Position numbers and translations under genes: made by a program. This document shows positions 34,720-42,859 of a DNA stretch of 64,000 bases, piece after piece. The stretch lies in the NCBI GenBank assembly GCA_964571695.1, contig CAZNDG010000001.1:62001-126000 (forward strand). Direction: 5' to 3'. The notes under the pieces were generated by a model. The model made no database searches. It had not been told where the DNA came from and saw nothing but the letters and a program-made list of their open reading frames with translations. The stretch comes from UBA8958 sp964571695 (lineage in GTDB: Bacteria > Desulfobacterota > Syntrophia > Syntrophales > UBA8958). Positions within the stretch are counted from its first letter, which is position 1, and every line of letters begins with the position of its first letter.

Positions 34720-34747
34720 TCAAGTATTTTTATCCTTGTGCCGATAA
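34720..34747 (+). promoter_or_regulatory. Sigma-28 promoter of flagellin 1
   Basis: TCAAGTAT, 12-bp spacer, and a perfect GCCGATAA -10 box (34740-34747). The predicted start is about 34754. Confidence 0.8.
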
Positions 34748-34857
34748 GAGTATCGAATGAAAAAAACGACGATAAAAAAATTCGTATTAACGGAAAGGAG
34801 GTTTAAGGAGGCAGCGGCAGGAAGAGATGCAGGATTATTAACTTAAATTAATTTATG

Positions 34858-34873
34858 CCGGCAAGGATGCCGG
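34858..34873 (+). promoter_or_regulatory. Candidate CsrA-binding hairpin in the flagellin-1 leader
   Basis: CCGGCA-AGGA-TGCCGG is a perfect 6-bp stem with AGGA as the loop, the preferred form of a CsrA site. A second GGA-rich site is the Shine-Dalgarno region (AAGGAGGATAG) ahead of the ATG at 34903. In Bacillus, CsrA represses hag by binding one hairpin GGA and one SD GGA. Confidence 0.6.
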
Positions 34874-34902
34874 ACAATCAAAAATCAAGGAGGATAGAGA
34901 TT

Positions 34903-36036
34903 ATGGGATTCAGAATTCAGAACAACATTGCGGCCATGAATGCGCAGCGGAACCTGGGCATTTCCGATACGGCGATGAGCAAGTCGCTGGAGCGTCTCTC
35001 ATCGGGTTACCGGATCAACTCCGCCAAGGATGATGCGGCGGGGCTGTCCATTTCTCAGGGATTCCGGGCTTCCATCGCCAGCTACAACGTGGCGAGCCGG
35101 AACGTCACGGAGGGCAACGCCCTGCTCCAGGTCGCGGAAGGGGCCATGGATCAGGTGGGCAACATGCTGACCCGTCTCAAGGAACTGGCCACCCAGGCCG
35201 CCTCGGCCAACGCGGGTAGCAACCTGGACAAGATCAACGCGGAAGGAAATCAGTTGATCCTGGAAATCGACCGGATCGCCAACAACACCGAGTATGCCGG
35301 CTCGAAGCTCCTGGACGGCTCCTTCGGCGTCAGCCAGGACAAGACTCAAGGCACCTGGACCCTCGCCTCGGCCGGTCTCCAGTCCGTATCGGGCTTGCAG
35401 TCCTCGGTAACCTACACGGTGGCGGCCGTCACCCAGGCGGATGGATCTTATAACATCACCGCTTCGGCGACTCTGGCCAGCGGTCAGGTCGCGCAGACCC
35501 TTTACGGCGTTGCGGGCGCCGCCGCTGGCTCCACCGCCGAGGTCTCCTTCGCGGCCATGGGCCTGAAGATCACCCTTAATGAAAACTTCAGCGCCACCGT
35601 CGGCGCCGGCACCATCATCGCCAGCGCCGCCGCGGCCTCGGACTTCCAGGTGGGGGCGAAAAACACGGTCGATGACCGGATCGGCGTCACCCTGTCGAGC
35701 ATCAACTCCAGCTCTCTCAATGCCGGTCTGGTGGCCGATCAGATGAACACCGCCGCGAAGGCCCAGTCCTTCCTCACCACGGTGGATTCCTCCATCAGCA
35801 AGCTCAACGAACTTCGGGGCGGCATCGGGGCGGCCCAGAACCGGTTCGGATACGCCGCCGCCAACCTGGCGACGACGATAGAAAACTTCACCGCCGCCGA
35901 CTCCGTCATTAGGGATGTGGATATGGCATCGGAGATGACCAGCTTCACGAAGAACCAGATCCTCCTCCAGGCGGGCACGGCCATGCTCTCCCAGGCCAAC
36001 CAGGCCCCGCAGATGGTCCTGTCGTTGTTCAAATAA
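34903..36036 (+). CDS. fliC: Flagellin (copy 1)
   Basis: 377 residues, filament subunit. The N-terminal D0/D1 helices (NNIAAMNAQRNL, SLERLSSGYRINSAKDDAAG) and the C-terminal end (DVDMASEMTSFTKNQILLQA, then MLSQANQAPQ) are conserved; a short variable domain lies between about residues 145 and 280. AAGGAGGATAG precedes the ATG at 34903; an upstream ATG at 34855 lies in the leader hairpin and is not used. The first 830 bp, from 34876, are identical to copy 2, and only the last 110 codons differ. Exported by the flagellar system with FliS as chaperone. Likely glycosylated by the upstream island. Confidence 0.95.
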   Translation: MGFRIQNNIAAMNAQRNLGISDTAMSKSLERLSSGYRINSAKDDAAGLSISQGFRASIASYNVASRNVTEGNALLQVAEGAMDQVGNMLTRLKELATQAASANAGSNLDKINAEGNQLILEIDRIANNTEYAGSKLLDGSFGVSQDKTQGTWTLASAGLQSVSGLQSSVTYTVAAVTQADGSYNITASATLASGQVAQTLYGVAGAAAGSTAEVSFAAMGLKITLNENFSATVGAGTIIASAAAASDFQVGAKNTVDDRIGVTLSSINSSSLNAGLVADQMNTAAKAQSFLTTVDSSISKLNELRGGIGAAQNRFGYAAANLATTIENFTAADSVIRDVDMASEMTSFTKNQILLQAGTAMLSQANQAPQMVLSLFK

Positions 36037-36060
36037 CCATATACCGACAAACTTACAAAA

Positions 36061-36091
36061 ACCCCGTAGCGACTGCTACGGGGTTTTTTTT
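36061..36091 (+). terminator. Intrinsic terminator after flagellin 1
   Basis: ACCCCGTAGC-GACT-GCTACGGGGT followed by eight T. It directly abuts the next sigma-54 promoter. Confidence 0.93.
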
Positions 36092-36106
36092 GGCACATAC
36101 CTTGCT
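36091..36106 (+). promoter_or_regulatory. Sigma-54 promoter of flagellin 2
   Basis: TGGCACATACCTTGCT is an almost perfect -24/-12 match. The start point is expected near 36117, giving a leader of about 190 nt. Confidence 0.8.
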
Positions 36107-36259
36107 AAATAAAGAATCAAAGTGCTGGACAGGGAAAATTTTTCCGGCATCGAACCAAGACCGGAAGTCATTGGAAAGGGGGTGGTAAGGACAGGCGCGG
36201 CAGGTATAGGCGGAGATTTATTCCCGGCCTTTCAAGAAGCAGGACAAAAATTAAACAAT

Positions 36260-36273
36260 TGGCACGGACGCCA
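36260..36273 (+). promoter_or_regulatory. Candidate CsrA-binding hairpin in the flagellin-2 leader
   Basis: TGGC-ACGGAC-GCCA is a 4-bp stem with GGA in the loop, 34 nt before the ATG at 36307. It corresponds in place to the hairpin of flagellin 1 although the sequence differs, and the SD region is identical. Confidence 0.45.
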
Positions 36274-36306
36274 TGAAATAATCAAAAATCAAGGAGGATA
36301 GAGATT

Positions 36307-37440
36307 ATGGGATTCAGAATTCAGAACAACATTGCGGCCATGAATGCGCAGCGGAACCTGGGCATTTCCGATACGGCGATGAGCAAGTCGCTGGAGCGTC
36401 TCTCATCGGGTTACCGGATCAACTCCGCCAAGGATGATGCGGCGGGGCTGTCCATTTCTCAGGGATTCCGGGCTTCCATCGCCAGCTACAACGTGGCGAG
36501 CCGGAACGTCACGGAGGGCAACGCCCTGCTCCAGGTCGCGGAAGGGGCCATGGATCAGGTGGGCAACATGCTGACCCGTCTCAAGGAACTGGCCACCCAG
36601 GCCGCCTCGGCCAACGCGGGTAGCAACCTGGACAAGATCAACGCGGAAGGAAATCAGTTGATCCTGGAAATCGACCGGATCGCCAACAACACCGAGTATG
36701 CCGGCTCGAAGCTCCTGGACGGCTCCTTCGGCGTCAGCCAGGACAAGACTCAAGGCACCTGGACCCTCGCCTCGGCCGGTCTCCAGTCCGTATCGGGCTT
36801 GCAGTCCTCGGTAACCTACACGGTGGCGGCCGTCACCCAGGCGGATGGATCTTATAACATCACCGCTTCGGCGACTCTGGCCAGCGGTCAGGTCGCGCAG
36901 ACCCTTTACGGCGTTGCGGGCGCCGCCGCTGGCTCCACCGCCGAGGTCTCCTTCGCGGCCATGGGCCTGAAGATCACCCTTAATGAAAACTTCAGCGCCA
37001 CCGTCGGCGCCGGCACCATCATCGCCAGCGCCGCCGCGGCCTCGGACTTCCAGGTGGGGGCGAAAAACACGGTCGATGACCGGATCGGCGTCACCCTGTC
37101 GAGCATCAAGTCCAGCACTCTCGATGCCGGTCTGGTGGCCGATCAGCTCAACACCGCCGCGAAGGCCCAGTCGTTGCTGACCTCAATCGACAGCGCCATC
37201 AACAAACTCAGTGAACTTCGGGGCGGCATCGGGGCAGCCCAGAACCGCTTCAATTACGCCGCCGCCAATCTGGCGACGACGATCGAAAATTATACCGCCG
37301 CCGACTCGGTGATCCGGGATGTGGATATGGCGGCGGAGATGACCAGCTTCACGAAGAACCAGATCCTCCTCCAAGCGGGCACGGCCATGCTCTCCCAGGC
37401 CAACCAGGCCCCGCAAATGATCATGTCGCTGTTCAAATAA
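36307..37440 (+). CDS. fliC: Flagellin (copy 2)
   Basis: 377 residues, same architecture as copy 1. Identical in DNA from 36280 to 37109; differences begin at SSIKSSTLDAGLVADQLN and are scattered through the C-terminal D1/D0 part (for example SLLTSIDSAINKLSELRGG). The exact identity of the long 5' part beside a diverged 3' part suggests recent gene conversion. It is expressed from a sigma-54 promoter, so it may be made earlier than the sigma-28-driven copy 1, possibly as the basal filament segment. Followed by a terminator. Confidence 0.95.
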   Translation: MGFRIQNNIAAMNAQRNLGISDTAMSKSLERLSSGYRINSAKDDAAGLSISQGFRASIASYNVASRNVTEGNALLQVAEGAMDQVGNMLTRLKELATQAASANAGSNLDKINAEGNQLILEIDRIANNTEYAGSKLLDGSFGVSQDKTQGTWTLASAGLQSVSGLQSSVTYTVAAVTQADGSYNITASATLASGQVAQTLYGVAGAAAGSTAEVSFAAMGLKITLNENFSATVGAGTIIASAAAASDFQVGAKNTVDDRIGVTLSSIKSSTLDAGLVADQLNTAAKAQSLLTSIDSAINKLSELRGGIGAAQNRFNYAAANLATTIENYTAADSVIRDVDMAAEMTSFTKNQILLQAGTAMLSQANQAPQMIMSLFK

Positions 37441-37470
37441 AAGTTCGTGAAGCAATTGACCCTTTGAGAA

Positions 37471-37502
37471 AGCCCCGCATCGAAAGATGCGGGGCTTTCT
37501 TT
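37471..37502 (+). terminator. Intrinsic terminator after flagellin 2
   Basis: AGCCCCGCATC-GAAA-GATGCGGGGCT followed by TTCTTT. A sigma-54 promoter begins at its end, the same arrangement as after copy 1. Confidence 0.93.
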
Positions 37503-37517
37503 GGCAGATATCTTGCA
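37502..37517 (+). promoter_or_regulatory. Sigma-54 promoter of fliD
   Basis: TGGCAGATATCTTGCA carries the GG and GC elements with correct spacing, about 95 bp before the fliD start. It probably transcribes fliD-fliS-fliT-like. Confidence 0.75.
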
Positions 37518-37612
37518 AAATCGAGATTCATATTAAAGTTCCCGGCAATTTTTTCCGATGTTAACAGCAAGGACGCCATGGTCTTGACAAAGAGCCGGAG
37601 GTGAGCAGCGAG

Positions 37613-40600
37613 ATGAGTTCCAGCACCAATTTGATCAGCGGTCTTTCCAGCGGCTTCGACTGGCAGTCGATGGTCACCAAGTTGATCGCCATCGATCACC
37701 GCCGGGTGGACATCGTCAGCAACAAAAAGACGGCGGAGTCGGGCAAACTCAACGAATGGCAGTCCCTGAACACCAAACTATTGGGTCTGAAGACCGCCGC
37801 CGCCAACCTGAAGACCGCCGAGGCATTCTCCGTCTTCAAGGCGGCGGCGACCACCGACAGCGCGACGGTTAAGGCGGCGGACCTCTTGACCGTAACCGCT
37901 TCCGAAACGGCCGCCATCGGCAGGTACACCTTGAAGGTAAACAGCCTTGCCGCGGCGGAAAAAATTTCCTCCTCCTCCTTCGCTTCCCTTACCGGCGCCC
38001 TCGGCGGCGAATACGCGGGTGATATTCTCATCAATGGCGCCACGATCAGCATCGCCGCCACGGACACCCTGGTCAATGTCCGGGACCGGATCAACAGCGC
38101 CAACACCGGCGCTACCCCCACCGGGGTTACGGCGAGCCTGATCAACTACGGAACCGGCGACTACCGCCTCCTCCTTACCAGTGACGATACCGGCGCCGCC
38201 GGCATCAATCTGGCAAACGGCGGCGGCTCCGACATCCTCAACAAATTGGGCTTCACGGACACCGGTCGCTCCGCAAAAAACCATCTGTCCGGAGGGGACC
38301 GGACGGACCGCTTCACCTCCACAAACGTCGCCATCGCCTCCCTGCTCGGTCTCAACGCCGGCGCAAGCGCCGGCGCCGGGGAAATCGCCATCAACGGTCA
38401 GTCGATAGGCGCCGTCGATCTGAATACGGACACCCTGCTCAGTCTGCAAACGAAGTTATCCGCCGCCGGTCTGACCGCCTCGATCACCAGTGAAACGGAA
38501 AACGGCCAGACCTATTACCGCCTCATGGTGGCCGGAGCGGCCAACACCTATACGGACAAGAACAATATCCTGGAGACCCTGGGCTTCGTCAAGGGCGGCG
38601 TTTCCGACGTTTACGGAGTGACCGGAGACGTGGCCAACACGGCCGGCGGCAGCGCCGTCACGTCCGCCACCCTCCTCAAGGACATCGACGGCTATACGGG
38701 TTGGGAGGCCACGGACTATATTCATCTAAGCGGCACGGACAGCAGCGGCAACCCGGTGAACGACGATACCTTTTCCATGAGCGACACCGCCACCGTTGGT
38801 GACCTCCTCGGGAAAATCGAAGCCGTTTTCGGAGAGGTCACCGCCTCCATCACCGGCGACGGCGCCCTGCGGGTCACCGCCAACAGTCCCGGAGCCAGTC
38901 CCCTGACGGTGCAGATCAGCGTCAAAAATGCCGGCGGGGCCGACGATGAAACCCTGAAGTTTGCCGACGACGGCGACTTGGGCGCCGCCGCATCTCTGAG
39001 GAAGCGCCAGGTCACCGCCGGCGCCGATGCCTCCATCACCCTGGACGGAGTGACTCTCACCCGGTCCCAAAACACCATCGATGATATAATCACCGGCGTC
39101 ACCCTCGATCTGGCCAAGGCGGATTCTGGTACGACCGTGTCCCTGAACATCGGCCGGGATGTGGACGCGGTAATGAGCAAGATCAGCGCCTTCGTCGCGA
39201 GTTATAATGTCGTCTTGTCATATATCAACTCCCAGACGTCCTACGATGCCACCAACAAGAAGGCCGGCGGCGTACTCTTCGGCGACGGGACGCTGATGTC
39301 GGTGAAAAACGATTTGTCCTCCACCCTGCTGCAGGATGTATGGGGCGTTTCCAAATCCTTTTCCACCCTGGGCCTGGTGGGCGTCAACGTGGACAACCAA
39401 GGCCTGCTTGCAATCGACAGCACCGTCCTTAGAGGACATCTGACCAATAATTACAACGATGTTCAGAAACTGTTCACTCTCACGGGGGCAACTGATACCG
39501 GTGTGCTGGAATACATATCCAATCTCAACGACACCAAGCAGGGTGAATATGCGGTTCAAATCGACACCGCCGCGACCCGGAGCGCCTCCGACCCCTCGGA
39601 CAACACAAGCCTGAGCGGCGACGAAGTCCTGACGATCGGGGAAGGAAGCGCCGGCGCCGTTATAAACCTCACCGCCGGCATGTCCATGAGCCAGATCGCC
39701 TCCGCCGTCAACAGCGAACTGGCGACGGTATATACCCAGGCACTGGCCGGCGGCGAAGAGCTTTATGCGGACGCCGGCCAAATCTCCCATCTCACCGCCG
39801 CCACCCATTGGGAGGATGTTTATGACAGCGGCGGGATCTCGGCGGGCCTCGTCAACGGCGACGCAATTACCTTCTCGGGAACGGCCCGGAACGGCGCCGG
39901 CATCAGCGGCACCTACCGGATCAACAACGTGGAGACGGACACGGTCCAGGGTCTGCTTTCCGCCATCGAGACCGCCTACGGCAATCAGGTGACGGCTTCG
40001 ATAGACGGCGCGGGAAGGATCGTCGTCACCGATATGACCTCGGGAAGCAGCAATCTGAGCTTCGCCCTCGATACCCAGCCCCACAGTCTCGATTTCGGCA
40101 CGGTAACCACGGGGAACGACGGCGGCCGGACCGGGCGCTACGCCATGGACATAACCGCCTCGGTGGATGGCGGCAATCATCTGATCCTGACCCACAACAG
40201 TTATGGATCGACTTACGCCTTCACCATTCACCAGGAAAACAACCTTCTCTGGACGTCAGGCGATCAGGAGGTAAACAACGGTCTCGATGTAGCCGGTACG
40301 ATCAACGGTGAAAAGGCCACCGGAACCGGGCAGTTGCTGCGGGGAGACGACGGCGAGGCAAATACGGCGGGCCTGGTGGTAAAATACACCGGGACCTCCA
40401 CGGGTGACGCCGGCAATGTCAAGCTTACCTTCGGAGCCGCCGAACTCTTCGATCGCGCCCTGTACAACATCACGGATTCCCTGAGCGGGTACGTGAGTTT
40501 CAAGCAGAACTCCGTCCAGAACAGCATCACTGAATATGACCGGCAGATCCGGGACATGGAGGCACGGCTGGACCGGAAGCGGGAACAGCTATTGAACCGT

Positions 40601-40705
40601 TATACCCTGATGGAACTGGCCCTGCAGAAGATCCAGTCTCAAAGCAGTTGGCTTTCCAGTCAGTTGACCGCGGCCACCAACGGCTGGAGTTCCATGAACT
40701 CCTGA
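37613..40705 (+). CDS. fliD: Flagellar filament cap protein FliD, unusually long
   Basis: About 1030 residues, roughly twice the usual 450-650. The N-terminal FliD part (ISGLSSGFDWQSMVTKLIAI, then a coiled coil) and the C-terminal coiled coil (ITEYDRQIRDMEARLDRKRE through QSSWLSSQL) are typical. The extra length is a Ser/Thr/Gly/Ala-rich central region containing flagellin-hook-IN-like motifs, probably extra surface-exposed domains and possible glycosylation sites. The ATG at 37613 has GGAGGTGA eight bases upstream; a GTG at 37601 overlaps that site and is less likely. It caps the filament and helps flagellin fold. fliS follows 26 bp downstream. Confidence 0.93.
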   Translation: MSSSTNLISGLSSGFDWQSMVTKLIAIDHRRVDIVSNKKTAESGKLNEWQSLNTKLLGLKTAAANLKTAEAFSVFKAAATTDSATVKAADLLTVTASETAAIGRYTLKVNSLAAAEKISSSSFASLTGALGGEYAGDILINGATISIAATDTLVNVRDRINSANTGATPTGVTASLINYGTGDYRLLLTSDDTGAAGINLANGGGSDILNKLGFTDTGRSAKNHLSGGDRTDRFTSTNVAIASLLGLNAGASAGAGEIAINGQSIGAVDLNTDTLLSLQTKLSAAGLTASITSETENGQTYYRLMVAGAANTYTDKNNILETLGFVKGGVSDVYGVTGDVANTAGGSAVTSATLLKDIDGYTGWEATDYIHLSGTDSSGNPVNDDTFSMSDTATVGDLLGKIEAVFGEVTASITGDGALRVTANSPGASPLTVQISVKNAGGADDETLKFADDGDLGAAASLRKRQVTAGADASITLDGVTLTRSQNTIDDIITGVTLDLAKADSGTTVSLNIGRDVDAVMSKISAFVASYNVVLSYINSQTSYDATNKKAGGVLFGDGTLMSVKNDLSSTLLQDVWGVSKSFSTLGLVGVNVDNQGLLAIDSTVLRGHLTNNYNDVQKLFTLTGATDTGVLEYISNLNDTKQGEYAVQIDTAATRSASDPSDNTSLSGDEVLTIGEGSAGAVINLTAGMSMSQIASAVNSELATVYTQALAGGEELYADAGQISHLTAATHWEDVYDSGGISAGLVNGDAITFSGTARNGAGISGTYRINNVETDTVQGLLSAIETAYGNQVTASIDGAGRIVVTDMTSGSSNLSFALDTQPHSLDFGTVTTGNDGGRTGRYAMDITASVDGGNHLILTHNSYGSTYAFTIHQENNLLWTSGDQEVNNGLDVAGTINGEKATGTGQLLRGDDGEANTAGLVVKYTGTSTGDAGNVKLTFGAAELFDRALYNITDSLSGYVSFKQNSVQNSITEYDRQIRDMEARLDRKREQLLNRYTLMELALQKIQSQSSWLSSQLTAATNGWSSMNS

Positions 40706-40731
40706 TCAAGAAAGGATAGAGGTGAAATATT

Positions 40732-41205
40732 ATGTATCAGAATGTGGCATACACCTATCGTGAGGCAAATGTCCTGACGGCAAACCCCCTGAAGCTTGTC
40801 CTGATGTGTTATGATGGCGCGATATCCAGTATCGAGCTGGCCAAAGAGGCCTATGTCAGGAAAGATTATGAGGCCAAGGCCAAGGCCCTGCGGAAAGCCC
40901 TGGACATCATCCACGAACTCGATGCCTCTCTGGACATGAACAGGGGTGGAGAAATATCCAAGAATCTCCGCGGACTGTATCTCTTTATGACCCAATCCCT
41001 TATTGAGGCGGATTTGAATAGGGATTTGAAGATGTTCGGACGGATAATCGGTCTGCTGCGGGAACTGGAATCGGCTTGGCTGGCCATCGGCATGAACGGG
41101 GAAGCGAGACCGGGAGAACATCAGGACGATGTAAAGACACAGCCGGCGGGGATACCGCTGTCGGTCCTGAAATCGGCGTCCGCCGCCCGATCCTGGAGTG
41201 CATGA
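40732..41205 (+). CDS. fliS: Flagellin export chaperone FliS
   Basis: 157 residues, four-helix chaperone that keeps flagellin monomeric in the cytoplasm before export. YQNVAYTYREANVLTANPLKLVLMCYDGAI is split here only by my reading, but the Y..v..anp.kLv.mlYdGai order is the family signature. The C-terminal 25 residues are variable. AGAGGTGAA lies ahead of the ATG. The next gene starts within its last codons. Confidence 0.94.
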   Translation: MYQNVAYTYREANVLTANPLKLVLMCYDGAISSIELAKEAYVRKDYEAKAKALRKALDIIHELDASLDMNRGGEISKNLRGLYLFMTQSLIEADLNRDLKMFGRIIGLLRELESAWLAIGMNGEARPGEHQDDVKTQPAGIPLSVLKSASAARSWSA

Positions 41206-41209
41206 AAAT

Positions 41210-41644
41210 ATGAACCGCGCTACGACGACCATGCAAAAGAGCTATGACATCAATCTCCTGCTGGAGAGGAAGCTGAAGGCCTGCCAGCACTTTCTGGCCA
41301 CTACCCGGGAGCTGAAAAACGCCCTGGCATCCGAGGAGATGTCGGAGGCCCTGCACCTCATTCAGGACCGGGAGAAACTTATCCATGTCATCGGGGTGCT
41401 GGACAACTTGATAAATCCTGATGAGCTATCCATCCTCATGGGAGAGCGGGAGGACCTTTTTCAGGAAATGCGTCTAATCCTGGAACGAATCGCCAGGGAA
41501 AACCTGGTTTGTGAAAGGCTGACGGCCGATCGCTGTACGGAACTGAAGGATGAATTGTCCCGGCTCCGGCAGCAGGGCAAGGGACTCAAGGAATACACCG
41601 CCTACGGCAGCCACCTCCCCAAATTTCTCAGTCTCAAATCCTGA
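41210..41644 (+). CDS. FliT/FlgN-like flagellar chaperone (putative)
   Basis: About 144 residues, almost entirely helical and charged, without membrane segments (LLLERKLKACQHFLATTREL, REDLFQEMRLILERIAREN). Position directly after fliS and composition fit FliT, the chaperone of the cap protein FliD, but sequence in this family is poorly conserved, so the name is by context. A GTG at 41198 would add four residues and overlap fliS. No promoter of its own was seen, so it is transcribed with fliD-fliS. Confidence 0.65.
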   Translation: MNRATTTMQKSYDINLLLERKLKACQHFLATTRELKNALASEEMSEALHLIQDREKLIHVIGVLDNLINPDELSILMGEREDLFQEMRLILERIARENLVCERLTADRCTELKDELSRLRQQGKGLKEYTAYGSHLPKFLSLKS

Positions 41645-41656
41645 TCATTTCCGGTC

Positions 41657-41683
41657 TCAAGTTTCAGCGGGAAATGCCGATTA
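41657..41683 (+). promoter_or_regulatory. Sigma-28 promoter of flaG
   Basis: TCAAGTTT, 11-bp spacer, GCCGATTA. The predicted start at about 41690 lies 32 nt before the GTG at 41722 and excludes the upstream ATG at 41674 as the start. Confidence 0.65.
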
Positions 41684-41721
41684 ATGAAGCAAGGGTGTTT
41701 TCTTATAAGGAGGTGATAAAG

Positions 41722-42063
41722 GTGAATACCCAAGCAGTGGCATCATCATACCCCATAACTGTCTTTACGCCGGCAGGCGAACAAAAGAAACCCGAGGCGG
41801 CAATCAGTGATGCCTCCAAGAAGGATAACCCCGCCGACGAAGAGCAACTGTCGCAGGTTGTCAGGGAAATGCAGAACCAGATCAGTCAGGCGAATGTAAG
41901 TCTGGAGTTCAGCACCTATGGAGCCAAGGGGGATAGAATAGCCGTGGTCGTCGCCGACAAGGAGACAGGCGAAGTCATCAGGGAAATCCCCGCCAAGGAG
42001 ATCCAGAATCTATACAACAAGATGACCGAACTGGCCGGCATGATCTTCAACCGACAGGTTTAG
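41722..42063 (+). CDS. flaG: FlaG family flagellar protein
   Basis: 113 residues. The C-terminal half (ANVSLEFSTYGAKGDRIAVV, then DKETGEVIREIPAKEIQNLY) is the FlaG signature; the N-terminal 50 residues are variable. FlaG affects filament length and polar filament integrity. The start is GTG at 41722 with AAGGAGGTGAT upstream, supported by the sigma-28 promoter that ends at 41683. It faces fliW-csrA, which end towards it; no clear terminator is seen in the 40-bp gap. Confidence 0.85.
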   Translation: MNTQAVASSYPITVFTPAGEQKKPEAAISDASKKDNPADEEQLSQVVREMQNQISQANVSLEFSTYGAKGDRIAVVVADKETGEVIREIPAKEIQNLYNKMTELAGMIFNRQV

Positions 42064-42103
42064 ACCTGCTTCGTATCCGCTCCCCCGCCGTTACCATTCC
42101 CCG

Positions 42104-42610
42104 CTAAGCCGGAGAAATACAGACCTGTCGGGCGAGTTTTTCCATTCCTCTTCCTTTTTCCTGTCCCGGGGCCTGAAAATCCATCCGATGGTCGAGGACG
42201 TCAAACTGTACCTGAAAGGCAGGATCATCCAGGACAATCTGGTTGGCCATTCTGTTGACCGCGTTGATGAGCAGCGGCGCCCTCAGATTCGCCGTCACCC
42301 GGAACGGATTGGAGCGGATGGTCACTATGGACAGCATGGCCACGTCGTCCTTATCCTTCACGTCGAGGAATTCCAGATCGCTTTCATAAACGAGGGGATC
42401 GTAGTCCCCTTTTATCAATCTGGGATTGACGACGACAAAGGCAACAGCCGGATCGTCAACCGCCTGAAGCCACCAAAGCGGGGTTCTTTCGTCCTGAATG
42501 AGCAGAACGAACCGGGACAACCTTTCGAAGCCCAGGATGGAACCCTTCATCAAGATGAATTCCTCTTCCGGAATGTCGATTTCGCCGAATCGAATGGTTT
42601 TGATCTTCAT
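42104..42610 (-). CDS. fliW: Flagellar assembly factor FliW (CsrA antagonist)
   Basis: 168 residues. FGEIDIPEEEFILMKGSILGFE, FVVVNPRLIKGDY and MLSIVTIR are typical of FliW (first motif quoted only in part in other species). FliW binds free flagellin, and when not so occupied binds CsrA and relieves translational repression of flagellin. Its start overlaps the csrA stop (ATGA), so the two antagonists are made together. The hairpin GGA sites in both flagellin leaders are the expected targets of this circuit. Confidence 0.94.
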   Translation of the reverse strand: MKIKTIRFGEIDIPEEEFILMKGSILGFERLSRFVLLIQDERTPLWWLQAVDDPAVAFVVVNPRLIKGDYDPLVYESDLEFLDVKDKDDVAMLSIVTIRSNPFRVTANLRAPLLINAVNRMANQIVLDDPAFQVQFDVLDHRMDFQAPGQEKGRGMEKLARQVCISPA

Positions 42611-42846
42611 TTTTTTCTCTCCTTCTGCAATTGTCCCAGAATGTCAGTTAGGCTGAGCTCTGAATTTGCCGCCGCCAGACGGTTCTGTTCTTGAATCATC
42701 TCAAAGATCTCGCTACGATGAACCGCCACCTGCCGGGGCGCCTCCACGCCGATTCTTACCGCATTTCCTTTTATGTCCAGTACCGTAATCTTTATCTCGC
42801 CGCCGATGTTAACCGCCTCTCCCAACCTCCTTGTCAGGATCAACAT
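42607..42846 (-). CDS. csrA: Translational regulator CsrA
   Basis: 79 residues. MLILTRRLGEAVNIGGEIKI with VLDIKGNAVRIGVEAP and VHRSEIF are the conserved beta-strands; the RNA-binding residues (Arg6/7 region and the RIGVEAP..V.VHR segment) are present. The C-terminus is longer than the 61-residue E. coli protein, as in FliW-partnered CsrA proteins where the extension binds FliW. GGAGG precedes the ATG. It lies 13 bp after flgL on the same strand and is coupled to fliW. Confidence 0.96.
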   Translation of the reverse strand: MLILTRRLGEAVNIGGEIKITVLDIKGNAVRIGVEAPRQVAVHRSEIFEMIQEQNRLAAANSELSLTDILGQLQKERKK

Positions 42847-42859
42847 TTGCTTGCCTCCT

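Larger units (their letters stand above)
34527..34902 (+). other. Intergenic region and flagellin-1 leader
   Basis: 376 bp with no convincing gene. The left part (34560-34710) contains complementary segments: AAAAAGTC near 34562 with GACTTTTT near 34693, GTTGCA near 34657 with TGCAAC near 34677, and GGCGTC with GACGCC; it looks like a structured or terminator-type element. The right part holds the sigma-28 promoter (34720-34747) and a leader of about 150 nt rich in GGA motifs, with a four-codon frame (MQDY) at 34827. Confidence 0.5.

Noticed and set aside
36260..36275. TGGCACG just before flagellin 2 as a sigma-54 promoter
   Set aside because: The -12 GC is absent at the required distance. 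The real match is at 36091; this sequence is better read as a hairpin with a GGA loop.
39218..40231. Long open frame antisense to fliD
   Set aside because: Shadow frame opposite a Gly/Ser-rich coding region.
41674..41721. ATG at 41674 as the flaG start
   Set aside because: It overlaps the -10 box of the sigma-28 promoter and would lie upstream of the transcript.
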